A stretch of DNA of 64,000 nucleotides from Bacteroidia bacterium. GTDB lineage: Bacteria > Bacteroidota > Bacteroidia > Bacteroidales > CAJPTX01. The notes under the pieces are model-generated. The model searched no databases. It was not told where the DNA came from and saw only the letters and a list, made by a program, of their open reading frames with translations. Position 1 is the first letter of the stretch; each line of letters opens with the position of its first letter. The stretch lies in NCBI GenBank assembly GCA_002749065.1, contig PDTX01000015.1, forward strand, positions 16,974 to 80,973, read 5' to 3'. Below, in pieces: positions 47,538-55,969 of this stretch. Both the position numbers and the translations under genes were made by a program.

Positions 47538-47756
47538 AGGATGCCCTTGCCCGCAGGCGCCGCTCCAGTTGCGGAACTCAGCGATTACAATCTAGGGGAA
47601 GGACTCAGCCGATTAAAGGCAGGCCTTGGTAACCCGCTCACGGGCGGGGATTCGGCGCTTCGGCCCCGGACGATGGAAGCCTGATGTGTGGCGGCCACCC
47701 CTTCGGTACTCTTTCGGGGTTACCAGAAACCGGGCGGCGTTTGCGGGCATTCCCCC
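47538..47756 (+). ncRNA. ssrS: Rod-like structured RNA, probable 6S RNA
   Basis: The 283-bp gap between zapA and rny has no ORF but strong RNA structure. CCGCAGGCGCCGC (47551-47563) pairs with GCGGCGTTTGCGG (47734-47746) over 13 bp with two G-U pairs; GGATGC (47539) and GCATTCC (47747) close it with one bulged base. Further in, GGTAACCC (47628) pairs with GGGTTACC (47717). Between these two helices lies an asymmetric, A-rich region (about 47569-47627 on the 5' side), like the central bubble of 6S RNA, and a terminal hairpin domain. The zapA-6S order is known from other bacteria. 6S RNA mimics an open promoter and binds RNA polymerase. The identity is inferred from shape and position; exact ends are uncertain. 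Confidence 0.6.
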
Positions 47757-47800
47757 CAGCCGGGGGCAGAGCCGGGGGGCGAGCGATGTGACGTAATACT

Positions 47801-49348
47801 ATGATGGAGTCGATGATACTAACGATACTTATCGTGGCCGGGGCCTTCGTGCTGGGCCTCGGGCTCAGCTACGGGCTGTGGAACCACCTGCTGCAGAAGC
47901 GGCGCGCCGAGATACTCGAGGAGGCCAGCACGGAGGCCGAGCTGCTCAAGCAGAAGAAGGAGCTGAAGGCCGAGGAGCATTTCCTCCGCAAGAAGAAGGA
48001 GTTCATCAAGGCCAAGGAGCAGCGCGAGGAGAAGCTCGCGGCGGCCGAGCGGCAGCTCAAGCAGCGGGAGAACACCCTGCGGCAGCAGCAGGGGGAGGTG
48101 CAGAAGCGGCGCAAGGAGAACGAGGCGCTGGGCGAGAAGCTCGCGGCCAAGACCGAGCGCTACGACCGGCTCTGCCAGGAGGTGGAGAGCAAGCGGCAGG
48201 AGCAGGTGGCCGTGCTGGAGCAGCTGGCGGGCATGTCGAAGGACGACGCGAAGGAGCTGCTGATGCAGTCGCTCAAGGAGGAGGCGCACTCGGAGGCGGT
48301 GAGCTACGCGGCGGAGATTATCGACGAGGCCAAGCTCAACGCCAACAAGGAGGCCAAGCGCATCATCATACAGTCGATACAGCGGGTGGCCACCGAGACG
48401 GCCATCGAGAACTCGGTGACGGTTTTCCACATCGACTCGGACGAGGTGAAGGGGAAGATCATCGGCCGGGAGGGGCGCAACATCCGGACGCTGGAGGCGG
48501 AGACGGGGGTGGAGATCATCGTGGACGACACGCCCGATGCCATCGTGCTGTCGGCCTTCGACCCGGTGCGGCGGGAGGTGGCCCGGCTGGCGCTGCACCA
48601 GCTGGTGCAGGACGGGCGTATCCACCCGGCGCGCATCGAGGAGGTGGTGGCCCGGGTGAAGAAGCAGCTCGATGAGGAGATCGTGGAGACGGGCAAGCGG
48701 ACGGCCATCGACCTGGGGGTGTTCCCCATGCACGGCGAGCTGGTGCGGATGGTGGGGAAGATGAAGTACCGCTCGTCCTACGGGCAGAACCTCCTGCAGC
48801 ATAGCCGGGAGGTGGCCAACCTCTGCGCGGTGATGGCCAGCGAGCTGGGGCTGAACGTGAAGCTGGCCAAGCGGGCGGGGCTGCTGCACGACATCGGCAA
48901 GGTGCCCGACGAGGAGCCGGACATGCCGCACGCCATCCTGGGGATGCGCCTCGCGGAGAAGTACAAGGAGAAGCCGGAGGTGTGCAACGCCATCGGGGCG
49001 CACCACGACGAGGTAGAGATGACCTCGCTTATCGCGCCGCTGGTGCAGGTGTGCGATGCCATATCGGGGGCCCGGCCGGGGGCCCGGCGCGAGGTGGTGG
49101 AGTCGTACATCAAGCGGCTCAAGGACATGGAGACGCTCGCGCTGACCTACCCGGGCGTGGAGAAGACCTACGCCATACAGGCCGGGCGGGAGCTGCGGGT
49201 GATTGTCGGGAGCGAGAAGATCAGCGACGGGAATGCCCAGCGGCTGGCCGTGGAAATCGCCAAGCGCATCCAGGACGAGATGACCTACCCCGGCCAGGTG
49301 AAGGTGACCGTCATCCGGGAGACGCGCGCCATCGGCGTGGCCAAGTAG
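47801..49348 (+). CDS. rny: Ribonuclease Y
   Basis: The 515-residue protein has one N-terminal membrane helix ([21 protein letters not shown]), a long charged coiled coil (about 35-175), a KH domain ([25 protein letters not shown]) and an HD domain ([48 protein letters not shown]). It is an endonuclease that starts mRNA decay at the membrane. The start is the ATG at [10 protein letters not shown]; the second ATG (three codons on) is also possible. Confidence 0.97.
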   Translation: MMESMILTILIVAGAFVLGLGLSYGLWNHLLQKRRAEILEEASTEAELLKQKKELKAEEHFLRKKKEFIKAKEQREEKLAAAERQLKQRENTLRQQQGEVQKRRKENEALGEKLAAKTERYDRLCQEVESKRQEQVAVLEQLAGMSKDDAKELLMQSLKEEAHSEAVSYAAEIIDEAKLNANKEAKRIIIQSIQRVATETAIENSVTVFHIDSDEVKGKIIGREGRNIRTLEAETGVEIIVDDTPDAIVLSAFDPVRREVARLALHQLVQDGRIHPARIEEVVARVKKQLDEEIVETGKRTAIDLGVFPMHGELVRMVGKMKYRSSYGQNLLQHSREVANLCAVMASELGLNVKLAKRAGLLHDIGKVPDEEPDMPHAILGMRLAEKYKEKPEVCNAIGAHHDEVEMTSLIAPLVQVCDAISGARPGARREVVESYIKRLKDMETLALTYPGVEKTYAIQAGRELRVIVGSEKISDGNAQRLAVEIAKRIQDEMTYPGQVKVTVIRETRAIGVAK

Positions 49349-49438
49349 CCGCGCAAAATCACGTACTCCGTAAGACCTTAAGGATTTGCCGCAGGGCCAC
49401 CTGCAGCCACACTGCCCCACTGCGCTTAACATCACATC

Positions 49439-50527
49439 ATGAAGCCAATAGTAATGGTAGACCCCCACCTTGGGGGGGCCGTGCAGGAGGAGCTGCAGGA
49501 GGCCCTCGCGGGGGTAAAGGCAGGGCAGGAGGTCGAGGCCCTCGAGGCGGAGCTGGCCGCGTACCTCGGCGTGAAGCACGCCATAATCTGCGGCAGCGGC
49601 CTGGAGGCGCTCACCCTGGGGCTGGAGGCCCTGGGCCGGGTGCGGGACTTCGCGCCGGGCGATGAGATTGTCACCCCGGCCTTCGGGTCGCCCCTCACAT
49701 CGCAGGCCGTGGCCCAGGCGGGCTACACCCCGGTGATGGTCGACGTGGAGCTGGAGAACTTCAACCTCCACGGGGACTTCATCCGCCAGGTGATCGGGGA
49801 GCGGACCCGGGCCATACTCCCGGGGCACCTCTTCGGGCAGCCGGCCAACATGCACCTGGTGCGGACCATCGCCAAGGGGCGGCGCCTGGCCATGGTGGAG
49901 GACAACGCGCAGTCGCTCGGGGCGGATGTGCGGATACACAAGAAGTGGCGGAAGGCCGGGGCGTTCAGCAGCGTGGCCGCGACCTCCTTCCACGAGCGCA
50001 TGCCCTGGGGGGCCCCCGGCAATGGGGGCGCAGCCTACACCGACAACGACGACATCGCCGTGGCCGTGCGCGCCAAGGTGGGACCCAGCCCGATGGACGA
50101 CACGAGCGCGGCCATACTCCGCGTAAAGCTGCGCCACCTGGACGCGTGGGCGGAGCAGCGGCGGCAGAACGCCATGCGCTACACCACGGGCCTGATCTAC
50201 CACCCGGAGGCCGCCATCCCGCCGCAGGACGTGTACGCCACCCACGTCTTCAGCACCTACACGCTGCGCATGGTGTCGAGGGAGCTGCGCGACATGCTCC
50301 GCGCCGACCTGCAGCAGCTCGGCGTGGAGAGCGAGATCCACTACCCCGTCCCCGCATTCGCGCACGAAGCGCTGCGGGAGTACAAGCGCGGGCACCGCAC
50401 GCCCACCACCGATGCGCTCTGCGAGCGGGTCATATCGCTGCCCATACATACGGGCCTGAGCCCTGAGGACCAGGAGCGCATCGTGGCGCAGATCATCGCC
50501 ACGGTGAGCCGCTACATGAACGCCTAG
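49439..50527 (+). CDS. DegT/DnrJ/StrS-fold protein with Met at the PLP-lysine position
   Basis: The 362-residue protein follows the sugar aminotransferase fold: ALEAELAAYLGVKHAIICGSGLEALTLGLEALG, GDEIVTPAFGSPLTSQAVAQAGYTPVMVDVE, HLFGQPANMHLVRTIA and MVEDNAQSLGA with the PLP-ring Asp. In active members a block like SFxxxKxLG..GDGG holds the Lys; here it reads TSFHERMPWGAPGNGG, with Met188 in the Lys place. The following segment (KVGPSPMDDTSAAILRVK) is shorter and lacks the usual NSRMDE. It is thus probably not an aminotransferase; it may be a binding or structural protein. The frame is intact, so this is not a frameshift. It lies 90 bp after rny. Confidence 0.85.
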   Translation: MKPIVMVDPHLGGAVQEELQEALAGVKAGQEVEALEAELAAYLGVKHAIICGSGLEALTLGLEALGRVRDFAPGDEIVTPAFGSPLTSQAVAQAGYTPVMVDVELENFNLHGDFIRQVIGERTRAILPGHLFGQPANMHLVRTIAKGRRLAMVEDNAQSLGADVRIHKKWRKAGAFSSVAATSFHERMPWGAPGNGGAAYTDNDDIAVAVRAKVGPSPMDDTSAAILRVKLRHLDAWAEQRRQNAMRYTTGLIYHPEAAIPPQDVYATHVFSTYTLRMVSRELRDMLRADLQQLGVESEIHYPVPAFAHEALREYKRGHRTPTTDALCERVISLPIHTGLSPEDQERIVAQIIATVSRYMNA

Positions 50528-50572
50528 CCCGAGGGGGCGCGGCCGGACGGGCCGAAGGCAGCCCCGCCGCCT

Positions 50573-52843
50573 ATGGAGGACTACATCAAATCGCTCAACC
50601 CGGCCCAGCGGGAGGCCGTGCTCACGCTGGAGGGGCCGATGCTCATCGTGGCGGGGGCCGGGTCGGGGAAGACGCGCGTGCTGACCTACCGCATCGCCCA
50701 CATGATAGAGCAGGGGGTGCGGCCGTGGAACATCCTGGCGCTGACCTTCACCAACAAGGCGGCCCGGGAGATGCAGACGCGCATCGCGGGGGTGGTCGGC
50801 CAGGAGGTCGCCCGCTCCATCTGGATGAACACCTTCCACTCGGTCTTCCTACGGATACTGCGCCGGGAGGCGGAGCACACCGACTTCACGTCCAGCTTCT
50901 CCATCTACGACACCTCAACGGCCCGGACCCTGCTCTCGCGCCTGATCAAGGAGGACGGCCTGGAGGGCAACGCCTACAAGCCGGCCGCCATCGCCGCCCG
51001 TATCAGCATGGCCAAGAACCAGCTCATATTCCCGCAGACCTACTGCACCGACGAGCGGATACAGCTGCAGGACAGGATGGCCAAACGGCCGGAGACGGGC
51101 CGGATATACGAGCGGTACATGGACGCGCTGCGGAAGGCCAACGCGATGGACTTCGACGACATCCTGGTGCGCACCTACATCCTCTTCGCCCATCACCCCG
51201 ACGTGCTGGAGAAGTACCGGGAGCAGTTCAAGCGCATCCTGGTGGACGAGTACCAGGACACGAATACGGTGCAGGACAAAATCCTCTACCAGCTGGCGGG
51301 GGCGCACCAGAACCTCTGCGTGGTGGGCGACGACGCGCAGTCCATCTACGCGTTCCGGGGGGCGAAGATCCAGAATATCCTGGGCTTCCCGACGCTCTAC
51401 CCGGGGGTCAAGACCATCAAGCTGGAGACGAACTACCGCTCCACGGCCAGCATCGTCGGGGCGGCCAACCAGCTAATCGCGCACAACCCGCACCAGATAC
51501 CCAAGAGCTGCGTGGCGGCCACCAGCGGGGGCGAGGGCATCCAGATCAAGAGCTGCTTCACCGACATCACCGAGGCCTACACCGTGGCGCAGGACATCCT
51601 CCGCACCGCCCTCGCGGAGCAGAGCGGCTACGACCAGTTCGCCATACTCTACCGGACGAACACCCAGTCGCGGCAGCTCGAAATCGCCCTGCGGGAGAAG
51701 AACATCCCCTACCAGATCTACGCGGGCAAGTCCTTCTACGAGCGGCGCGAGATAGTCGACACGCTCTCGTACTTCCGGCTGGTCATCAACCCGGACGACA
51801 ACGAGGCCCTGCTGCGGGTAATCAACGTCCCGGCCCGGGGCATCGGGGCCACGACGCTGGGCCACCTCGAGGCCGCGGCCAAGGCGCGGGGGTGCTCGCT
51901 GTGGCGGCTGCTGGAGACGGCGGAGCAGGAGGGGCTGCCCATCCGCAGCGGGACGCTCGGGGCCCTCTGCCGCTTCCGCGACGCGGTGGCCCCCTTCATC
52001 GGCCGGGCCCTGGGCGAGGAGGCCCTGACGGTGGCCCAGGAGCTGCTCGAGGCGGTGGACCTCAAGTCGGCCTACAGCAACGAAACGCAGGCCGAGAACC
52101 AGACCCGCCTGGACAACATCGACGAGCTGCTGTCCAACATCGACGAGGCGGCGGTCAGCACCGTGGAGCGGGGGGACGCGGAGATGATGACCCTGGCCAT
52201 GTTCATGGACGAGGTCTCGCTGCTGAGCGACACGGACGTGGATGAGGAGGCGGACAGGCGGCGGGTGACCCTGACGACGGTGCACTCGTCCAAGGGGCTG
52301 GAGTTCGACCACGTGTACATCGTCGGTCTGGAGGAGGGCATCTTCCCCTCGGAGCGGTCGTTGCGCGAGGCGAGCGGCTTGGAGGAGGAGCGGCGCCTTT
52401 GCTACGTGGCCGTCACGCGGGCGGCCAAGCGGCTGATGCTGACGCACGCCGCGCAGCGCCGGGCCTTCGGCAAGACGGTGCAGAACGCCCCCTCGCGCTT
52501 CCTGAGCGAGATCCGCCCCGGCTACCTCCAGCAGCTGGCCAGCGAGCAGCGCAGCACGGGGCTGGAGGGCACGAGTGGCGGGGGGGGCTACGCCCCCTCC
52601 ATCAGGCCCAGGGGCATCAACCGGCCGCAGCCCAAAGCGCCACCAGCCCACCAGATTGACCCCGCGGCCATCACGCCCATAGACCAGCTGCAGGCCGGCG
52701 ACAGGGTGCTGCACGCGCGCTTCGGCCGGGGGCACATCGAGCAGCTGCAGGGCGAGGGCCAGGACGTGAAGGCCATCGTGCAGTTCGATGTCAGCGGCAC
52801 GCGCACCCTCCTGCTGAAGTTCGCCAAGCTGCAGAAGCTCTAG
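50573..52843 (+). CDS. pcrA: UvrD/PcrA-type DNA helicase
   Basis: The 756-residue superfamily 1A helicase shows the ordered motifs: Q-motif LNPAQREAV, I AGAGSGKTRVLTYRI, Ia TFTNKAAREM, II LVDEYQDTN, III VVGDDAQSIYAFRGA, IV LETNYRST, V LTTVHSSKGLEFDHVYIVGLEEGIFP and VI LCYVAVTRA. It acts in nucleotide excision repair, mismatch repair and clearing of replication blocks. The C-terminal region has the PcrA/UvrD-type Tudor-like end (VLHARFGRGHIEQL). It starts 45 bp after the DegT-like gene, on the same strand. Confidence 0.94.
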   Translation: MEDYIKSLNPAQREAVLTLEGPMLIVAGAGSGKTRVLTYRIAHMIEQGVRPWNILALTFTNKAAREMQTRIAGVVGQEVARSIWMNTFHSVFLRILRREAEHTDFTSSFSIYDTSTARTLLSRLIKEDGLEGNAYKPAAIAARISMAKNQLIFPQTYCTDERIQLQDRMAKRPETGRIYERYMDALRKANAMDFDDILVRTYILFAHHPDVLEKYREQFKRILVDEYQDTNTVQDKILYQLAGAHQNLCVVGDDAQSIYAFRGAKIQNILGFPTLYPGVKTIKLETNYRSTASIVGAANQLIAHNPHQIPKSCVAATSGGEGIQIKSCFTDITEAYTVAQDILRTALAEQSGYDQFAILYRTNTQSRQLEIALREKNIPYQIYAGKSFYERREIVDTLSYFRLVINPDDNEALLRVINVPARGIGATTLGHLEAAAKARGCSLWRLLETAEQEGLPIRSGTLGALCRFRDAVAPFIGRALGEEALTVAQELLEAVDLKSAYSNETQAENQTRLDNIDELLSNIDEAAVSTVERGDAEMMTLAMFMDEVSLLSDTDVDEEADRRRVTLTTVHSSKGLEFDHVYIVGLEEGIFPSERSLREASGLEEERRLCYVAVTRAAKRLMLTHAAQRRAFGKTVQNAPSRFLSEIRPGYLQQLASEQRSTGLEGTSGGGGYAPSIRPRGINRPQPKAPPAHQIDPAAITPIDQLQAGDRVLHARFGRGHIEQLQGEGQDVKAIVQFDVSGTRTLLLKFAKLQKL

Positions 52844-52885
52844 CCCACCCGACCCGCTGCGCATTCCTATGAACACTCCAAAAGC

Positions 52886-54655
52886 ATGCAGATGATCGGA
52901 AAGTCGCTAGCCGCCGCAGTCAATACGACCCTCGGGAGATACCTCTGGCTCTTCCTCTACACCGCCGGGGCACTGACGCTCACCATGCTGTGGGCGCAGC
53001 ACAGCATCAGGGGCTTCCCCCCCGACCTCGTGGCGCTCGACACGGCCTTCGGCCTCGGGCAGGGCTTCCTGAACATCCTGATACTGTCCAAAATCCGGCG
53101 TGGACCGCTGCGGCGCCTCGTGGCTGGAGGCATGGTCGTATTCACCACCGTCCTCTGCATCGTGATGTTCTACCTGGTGGTGAACTTCGGCCACTGGATC
53201 TCCTCCCGGGTCATGGCCGTGGTCCTGAATACGAACCAGCGCGAGGCGATGGAGCTGCTGACCAACCCGGACTTCTACCGCCCGATGCGCTGGCCCCTCC
53301 TCTCGCTGGCGGGCGTGGGCCTGCTCTCCGCGGCGGTCCACCGCCTCCTACACCCCCGGGTGGCGCTCGGGCGGTGGCTGGTGATGGCCCTCACCTCCCT
53401 CACCCTGGGGCTCTTCCTGACCATGAACACCATCGCGACGGCCTCCTACTTCCGCTTCAGGGACGGGCTATGGAAACCGAATATCCGCTACCTCATCCAC
53501 TCCGCGCCCGAGCAGCTCTTCTGGGGCTACATGGAGTACCGCTGGGAGCGGAGCCACTTCGAAAAGTACCTGGCCAGCATCAGCCAGCGCGAGGCGGAGG
53601 TGGAGGTGCAGCACGGGGAGATTAAGCCCTTCACGCTGGTAATCATCGTGGGCGAGTCGACCCGGCGCGAGTACATGCACTGCTACGGCTACCCGCTGGC
53701 CAACACGCCGCGGATAGACAGCCTCCTGACCACGGGGCGCATGGCACTCTACCCCAACGCCATCGCCCCAGCGTCGCACACCATCTCGAGCGTCCCGGAG
53801 AGCCTGAGCACCCACAACATCGACAGCGCCAACACGCAGTGGTTCCAGACCCCCACCCTCCCCCAGCTGCTGGCCCGGACCGGCTTCCGCATGGCTTGGG
53901 CATCGAACCAGCTGCACTTCGACTACCACTCCGCGCCCATCTCCGCCATCGCCAACGCGTGCGACTCGGTGTTCTACCTGATGTACGCCTCCCAGGACCG
54001 GAGCGCCGAGAAGCTCAACGACATGGACGGCGCCCTGCTCCCCTACCTCCTGCAGCGCGCCGACAGCACCGAGCTCTTCTGCCAGTTCGTGCACCTGATG
54101 GGCCAGCACTCGCGCTTCAACCACCGCTACCCGATTGGCTTCGAGCAATTCACCGCCGAGGACGTGCCGGACAAGCCGGAGCACCAGCGCGCCACCATCG
54201 CGGAGTACGCCAACGCCGTACTGTACGGCGACTACGTCCTGGGGGAAATCATCCGCCGCTACGAGGCAGACGATGCCCTGGTCATCTTCTTCTCGGACCA
54301 CGCGCAGGCCCTGTACGACGACTCGAACAACCCGGACGCGCTCACGCACTCGGATAGCATGCCGGGCCTCCGGATACCCTTCATCGCCTACGCGACACCC
54401 CGCTTCGCGCAGTCGCACCCCGCCATGTGGGCGCGCATCATGAACGCCCGGGAGCGCCTCTTCATCAACGACCTCTTCGCGCAGTCGCTCTGCCAGCTGC
54501 TGGGGATGCGGGGCGACTTCCTCCGCGAGCAGGAGAACATCTTCTCGCCGGCCTACGATTGGGCCACCCACCGGACGGTGCTCGGCATGCAGTACGACTA
54601 CCCCGATACGGTGGACGCGCCCCGGTCCTTCAAGCAGTGGCTGACGGAGCAATAG
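52886..54655 (+). CDS. Phosphoethanolamine transferase-type sulfatase (EptA/CptA family)
   Basis: The 589-residue protein has four or five N-terminal membrane helices (about 15-190) and an alkaline-phosphatase-like catalytic domain: LVIIVGESTRREYMHCYGY, then NAIAPASHTISSVPESLS with a probable nucleophile Thr, HLMGQHSRFNHRYP, and VIFFSDHAQALYDDSN with metal-binding Asp/His. Such enzymes add phosphoethanolamine to lipid A or core from the periplasmic side and can alter polymyxin resistance. The exact acceptor (lipid A or other) is inferred. It follows the helicase by 42 bp. Confidence 0.9.
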   Translation: MQMIGKSLAAAVNTTLGRYLWLFLYTAGALTLTMLWAQHSIRGFPPDLVALDTAFGLGQGFLNILILSKIRRGPLRRLVAGGMVVFTTVLCIVMFYLVVNFGHWISSRVMAVVLNTNQREAMELLTNPDFYRPMRWPLLSLAGVGLLSAAVHRLLHPRVALGRWLVMALTSLTLGLFLTMNTIATASYFRFRDGLWKPNIRYLIHSAPEQLFWGYMEYRWERSHFEKYLASISQREAEVEVQHGEIKPFTLVIIVGESTRREYMHCYGYPLANTPRIDSLLTTGRMALYPNAIAPASHTISSVPESLSTHNIDSANTQWFQTPTLPQLLARTGFRMAWASNQLHFDYHSAPISAIANACDSVFYLMYASQDRSAEKLNDMDGALLPYLLQRADSTELFCQFVHLMGQHSRFNHRYPIGFEQFTAEDVPDKPEHQRATIAEYANAVLYGDYVLGEIIRRYEADDALVIFFSDHAQALYDDSNNPDALTHSDSMPGLRIPFIAYATPRFAQSHPAMWARIMNARERLFINDLFAQSLCQLLGMRGDFLREQENIFSPAYDWATHRTVLGMQYDYPDTVDAPRSFKQWLTEQ

Positions 54656-54688
54656 CGGGGGGAAAACCCGTTATTTAGAATTATTTCC

Positions 54689-54696
54689 TACATTCG
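54689..54696 (+). promoter_or_regulatory. Probable -7 promoter element of the thioredoxin/permease pair
   Basis: TACATTCG is one base off TAnnTTTG and lies 57 bp upstream of the small thioredoxin-like gene. Confidence 0.45.
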
Positions 54697-54753
54697 CAAT
54701 GCCATTGCGACTAGGAAAAATGGCCAACGAACAGACCCACAATACAGAAACGA

Positions 54754-55023
54754 ATGGGAAAAGCAGGAGAACAGATGGAGATCACCATATTCGTAACCGA
54801 CCGCTGCGCGAGCTGCCTGGCGCAGATCGACGCAGTGGAGCGGGCCGTGGCGCAGCTGGGGATTAGCGCCAGCATCAAGACCTCGGAGGATGTCGTCGCC
54901 GCCATCAAGGCTGGCATAATCGGCTTCCCGGCCATCGTGGTGGACGGCGAGGTGCTCTCGGCCGCCCAGAAGCTCAATGCGCAGGAGGTCAAAGAGCTAC
55001 TGAGCCACCGGAAGGCATGCTAG
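54754..55023 (+). CDS. Small thioredoxin-like protein (CxxC)
   Basis: The 89-residue protein has a thioredoxin fold signature: ITIFVTDRCASCLAQIDAVERAV with a CASC motif, then IIGFPAIVVDGEVLSA with the cis-Pro. This resembles the TM0996/MTH895 family of small redox proteins. There is no signal peptide, so it is likely cytoplasmic. Either the first Met or Met8 (MEITIF) may be the start. Its last codons overlap the start of the permease gene (7 bp), so the two are made together and probably act as a redox pair. Confidence 0.85.
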   Translation: MGKAGEQMEITIFVTDRCASCLAQIDAVERAVAQLGISASIKTSEDVVAAIKAGIIGFPAIVVDGEVLSAAQKLNAQEVKELLSHRKAC

Positions 55024-55892
55024 ACCTACAGCATCTCCTGGGCCACATCCTGTCGTGGCAGCTCGCGAGCCCCGTCACGGCCGCGCTCCTGGGCCTGCTG
55101 GTCGCCATCGACTCCTGCACCCTCGCGACCTCGGTCACGGCCATAGGCTACATCGCCAAGGGCAAGCTCGACCGGCGCAACATCTTCGCCTACGGCCTGC
55201 TCTACACGGCCGGCCGAACCGTCACCTACCTGAGCCTGGCGCTCATCCTGGTCCCCATACTCCGGGCGCAGGCCACCATCTCCCCGGTGCAGCAGCTACT
55301 GGGGAGGTACGGCCCGCTGATTGTGGGCTCGCTCTTCATCCTCGCCGGGCTGGTCATGCTCTTCGGGCGCTTCGTGAAGGTGTCCATCCCCCGGCTCACG
55401 ACCAAGGCCGAGAAGCTGGCCCAGCGGAAGATGCTGGGCGTATTCCTCCTGGGCATGCTCTTCGCCATGGGCATCTGCCCGGCCATCGGCGCGATATTCT
55501 TCGGCCTGCTGCTGCCGCTCACGGCCACCTCGCCCTGGGGGCTCTGGCTGCCGCTCATCTTCGCCATCGCCACGGCCATACCGGTCATCGTCATCGCCTG
55601 GCTGGTGGCCTACAGCTTCGCGTCGGTCGGCCGGTTCTACCAGAACATGCTGCGGGTGCAGAAGTGGCTCAACCTCGTCATGGCGCTACTCTTCATCATC
55701 GCCGGTGCGCAGATGCTGCTGGAGCTGACGCATGACCATGGGCACGACCATCACCACCACCATCATGAGCACCATCATCATGAGGACGAGCATCATCATG
55801 AGCACCACCATCATGACGAGGACCACGACCATGAGCACCACCACTCCGAGGTGCACCGCACGCATCGGCCACGCTTCGTAGCGACCGCCTAG
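55017..55892 (+). CDS. CcdA/ArsG-like membrane permease with poly-histidine tail
   Basis: The 291-residue protein has six or seven membrane helices and two conserved Cys, C34 (AIDSCTLATS) and C154 (AMGICPAIGA), as in CcdA/DsbD-type electron carriers and the ArsG family of aromatic arsenical efflux permeases, which is often paired with a thioredoxin-like gene. The last 45 or so residues hold 27 His in runs with Asp/Glu, absent from ordinary CcdA, so a cation-binding tail is likely (Ni, Zn, Cu or Co). The pair may move electrons across the membrane or export a metal or arsenical; which is not shown. It overlaps the thioredoxin gene. Confidence 0.85.
   Translation: MLDLQHLLGHILSWQLASPVTAALLGLLVAIDSCTLATSVTAIGYIAKGKLDRRNIFAYGLLYTAGRTVTYLSLALILVPILRAQATISPVQQLLGRYGPLIVGSLFILAGLVMLFGRFVKVSIPRLTTKAEKLAQRKMLGVFLLGMLFAMGICPAIGAIFFGLLLPLTATSPWGLWLPLIFAIATAIPVIVIAWLVAYSFASVGRFYQNMLRVQKWLNLVMALLFIIAGAQMLLELTHDHGHDHHHHHHEHHHHEDEHHHEHHHHDEDHDHEHHHSEVHRTHRPRFVATA
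55735..55860 (+). repeat. Low-complexity CAT/CAC repeat coding the poly-His tail
   Basis: The stretch is dominated by CAT and CAC codons broken by GAG/GAC/GAT, an imperfect trinucleotide tract inside the permease gene. It is in frame and codes for the tail. The length may vary between strains. Confidence 0.8.
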
Positions 55893-55934
55893 AGAGGGGG
55901 CGAAGCCCGGTCGGCAGGCCTCGCCGAAAAATCC

Positions 55935-55942
55935 TAACTTCG
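55935..55942 (+). promoter_or_regulatory. Probable -7 promoter element of the U32-type gene
   Basis: TAACTTCG is one base off TAnnTTTG, 27 bp upstream of the start codon. Confidence 0.45.
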
Positions 55943-55969
55943 CGGGCCAAAGCAAAGCGACCAACAATC

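Noticed and set aside
47819-50839. 1,006-residue minus-strand ORF across rny, the DegT-like gene and pcrA
   Set aside because: It is antisense to three well-supported genes and even reads through the non-coding gap; typical high-GC shadow.
55735-55860. Possible CRISPR-like or tandem repeat at the CAT/CAC tract
   Set aside because: There are no constant repeats with unique spacers; it is an in-frame poly-His coding tract.
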